Below are positions 63,128 through 64,000 of a stretch of DNA of 64,000 nt, piece after piece. Position numbers and translations under genes: made by a program. The DNA lies in the NCBI GenBank assembly GCA_031213475.1, contig JARUPZ010000018.1, positions 1,178,001-1,242,000 on the forward strand, given 5' to 3'. How positions within the stretch are numbered: position 1 is the first letter of the stretch; every line of letters begins with the position of its first letter. The notes under the pieces are model-generated. The model searched no databases. It had not been told where the DNA came from and saw only the letters and a program-made list of their open reading frames with translations. Source of the DNA: Nereocystis luetkeana (lineage: Eukaryota > Sar > Phaeophyceae > Laminariales > Laminariaceae).

Positions 63128-64000
63128 GCCGTTTTCGCCCCCCCCCTCCCCCCGCCGCCGTCCGGCCCGGCTCGGCCCGGCTCGCGGTCGGGACGAGGGC
63201 AAGAGGGCGAGGAGACGGGTTTCCTTAAGCAGGCTTTTGGTCAACCAGGGGTGGCGAGAATGTGGCCGGACAAATGCTCGTGAGAGGGGACGAATGTAGC
63301 CTTCGCAGCAGAAGCCACAGTAGCAGCAGAAGCAGCGGCAGCAACAACCCGTAGCAGCAGCAGCAGCGGCGGCGGCAGCAGGTAGCAGCAGCAGCAGATC
63401 GAGCAGGGCGAGAGCAAGCAAAGCATCCACAGCAGCAGCAGTAGCAGCAGAGGGAGGAGGAGGAGGAAGAGGAGGACGAGGGAGGCGAGGAAGAAAAGGA
63501 GGACAAGAGAGAGCAGGAAAAGATGAGGAAGGGAATATGGGGAAAATAATTAGTCAAACACGGTTTCCCCGTTCTTCCCTTGGCCAAACCCCCTCACCCC
63601 CCCCCCGTCTCCCTTGTACCTTTACTTACGTACTTCGTGCTAATTCTGATCAATTTTACCCTGCGAGGTTTCGATGCCAAGCATGTCGTACGTTTTGGTG
63701 GTTGTTTTACAGTCTGAACACCGGAATCAAGAGGGGGCGTTGCTCTCTTGAATGATAATTAAAAAAACGAACGAAGGAACGAGAAGTCTCTAGAGAACAA
63801 AGGCAAACAAAAACAAAAACAGAGCTCCGCGTCGGGGTCGAGCGAGACTCCACCCGCAGGGCTTCTACGTAGCCGGCCGCCCTTATCATTTTCTCCTCAG
63901 TAGATAAAAGACAAACAGACGTACAAACAGCAGCGAGAAAAAAACAGCCGCCGGAAAAAAACAAAGATGCTCATGTACACATTCTGACTGCTGTTTAAGT
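63128..64000. other. Upstream of the giant gene
   Basis: AGC-rich imperfect repeats at 63300-63440 and GGAGGA at 63450-63500. A weak exon-like patch on the minus strand at about 63900-63830 (MIRAAGYVEALRVESRSTP) has an acceptor-like TACTGAG but no good donor; it could be a 5' exon. No TATA or CpG-type promoter can be singled out. Confidence 0.3.

Overview
The window is nuclear DNA from an intron-rich, GC-rich eukaryote. My best guess is an alga of the brown-alga/kelp type, judged from gene style (many small exons, Ala/Gly/Gln-rich chromatin proteins, introns packed with repeats and poly(C) runs). That is inference; no species marker is visible. No operon, CRISPR array, rRNA gene or convincing tRNA gene is seen.

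Two protein genes face each other tail to tail. Positions 1-8312 (+) carry the 3' part of a gene whose six visible exons join in phase and resemble the conserved middle domain of ubinuclein/HPC2, a subunit of the HIRA H3.3 chaperone complex. The unit 63127-10994 (-) is a giant gene of about 40 exons over 52 kb, predicting roughly 4,100 residues. I rebuilt it exon by exon from domain matches and splice sites. Almost all junctions agree in codon phase, which argues for one transcription unit rather than several genes. Domain order: bromodomain 1, Lys/Gly-rich linker, FYRN, FYRC, bromodomain 2, PHD finger, coiled-coil Arg/Glu segment, DDT, WHIM1, bromodomain 3, long low-complexity linker, an 'LLCDEA' WHIM helix, poly-Gln segment, WHIM2/WHIM3, basic/coiled segments, and a 1,050-residue Ala-rich C-terminal exon. 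DDT-WHIM is the signature of non-catalytic ISWI remodeler subunits (ACF1/BAZ, BPTF, plant RLT). FYRN-FYRC is the signature of trithorax/MLL-type proteins. I know of no described protein that combines these and places a bromodomain inside the WHIM module.

Left to right: 1-8.3 kb ubinuclein-like gene; 8.3-11 kb convergent intergenic DNA; 11-38.9 kb C-terminal two thirds of the giant gene; 38.9-45.1 kb one 6.3-kb intron holding a decayed antisense LINE with 5' tandem monomers; 45.1-63.1 kb N-terminal third; 63.1-64 kb upstream DNA. Introns hold several repeat families: short dispersed repeats ending in poly(C); palindromic MITE-like elements with GGGGGACCATAG arms; three copies of a 1.1-kb repeat; and many micro/minisatellites, some touching splice sites. 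At least four introns appear to use GC-AG borders, and the PHD exon's 3' end has been triplicated inside its own downstream intron.

All splice sites are predictions made by eye. Exons 58099-58195, 34736-34786 and 17325-17376, and the join between 48147 and 45342, are the weak points.
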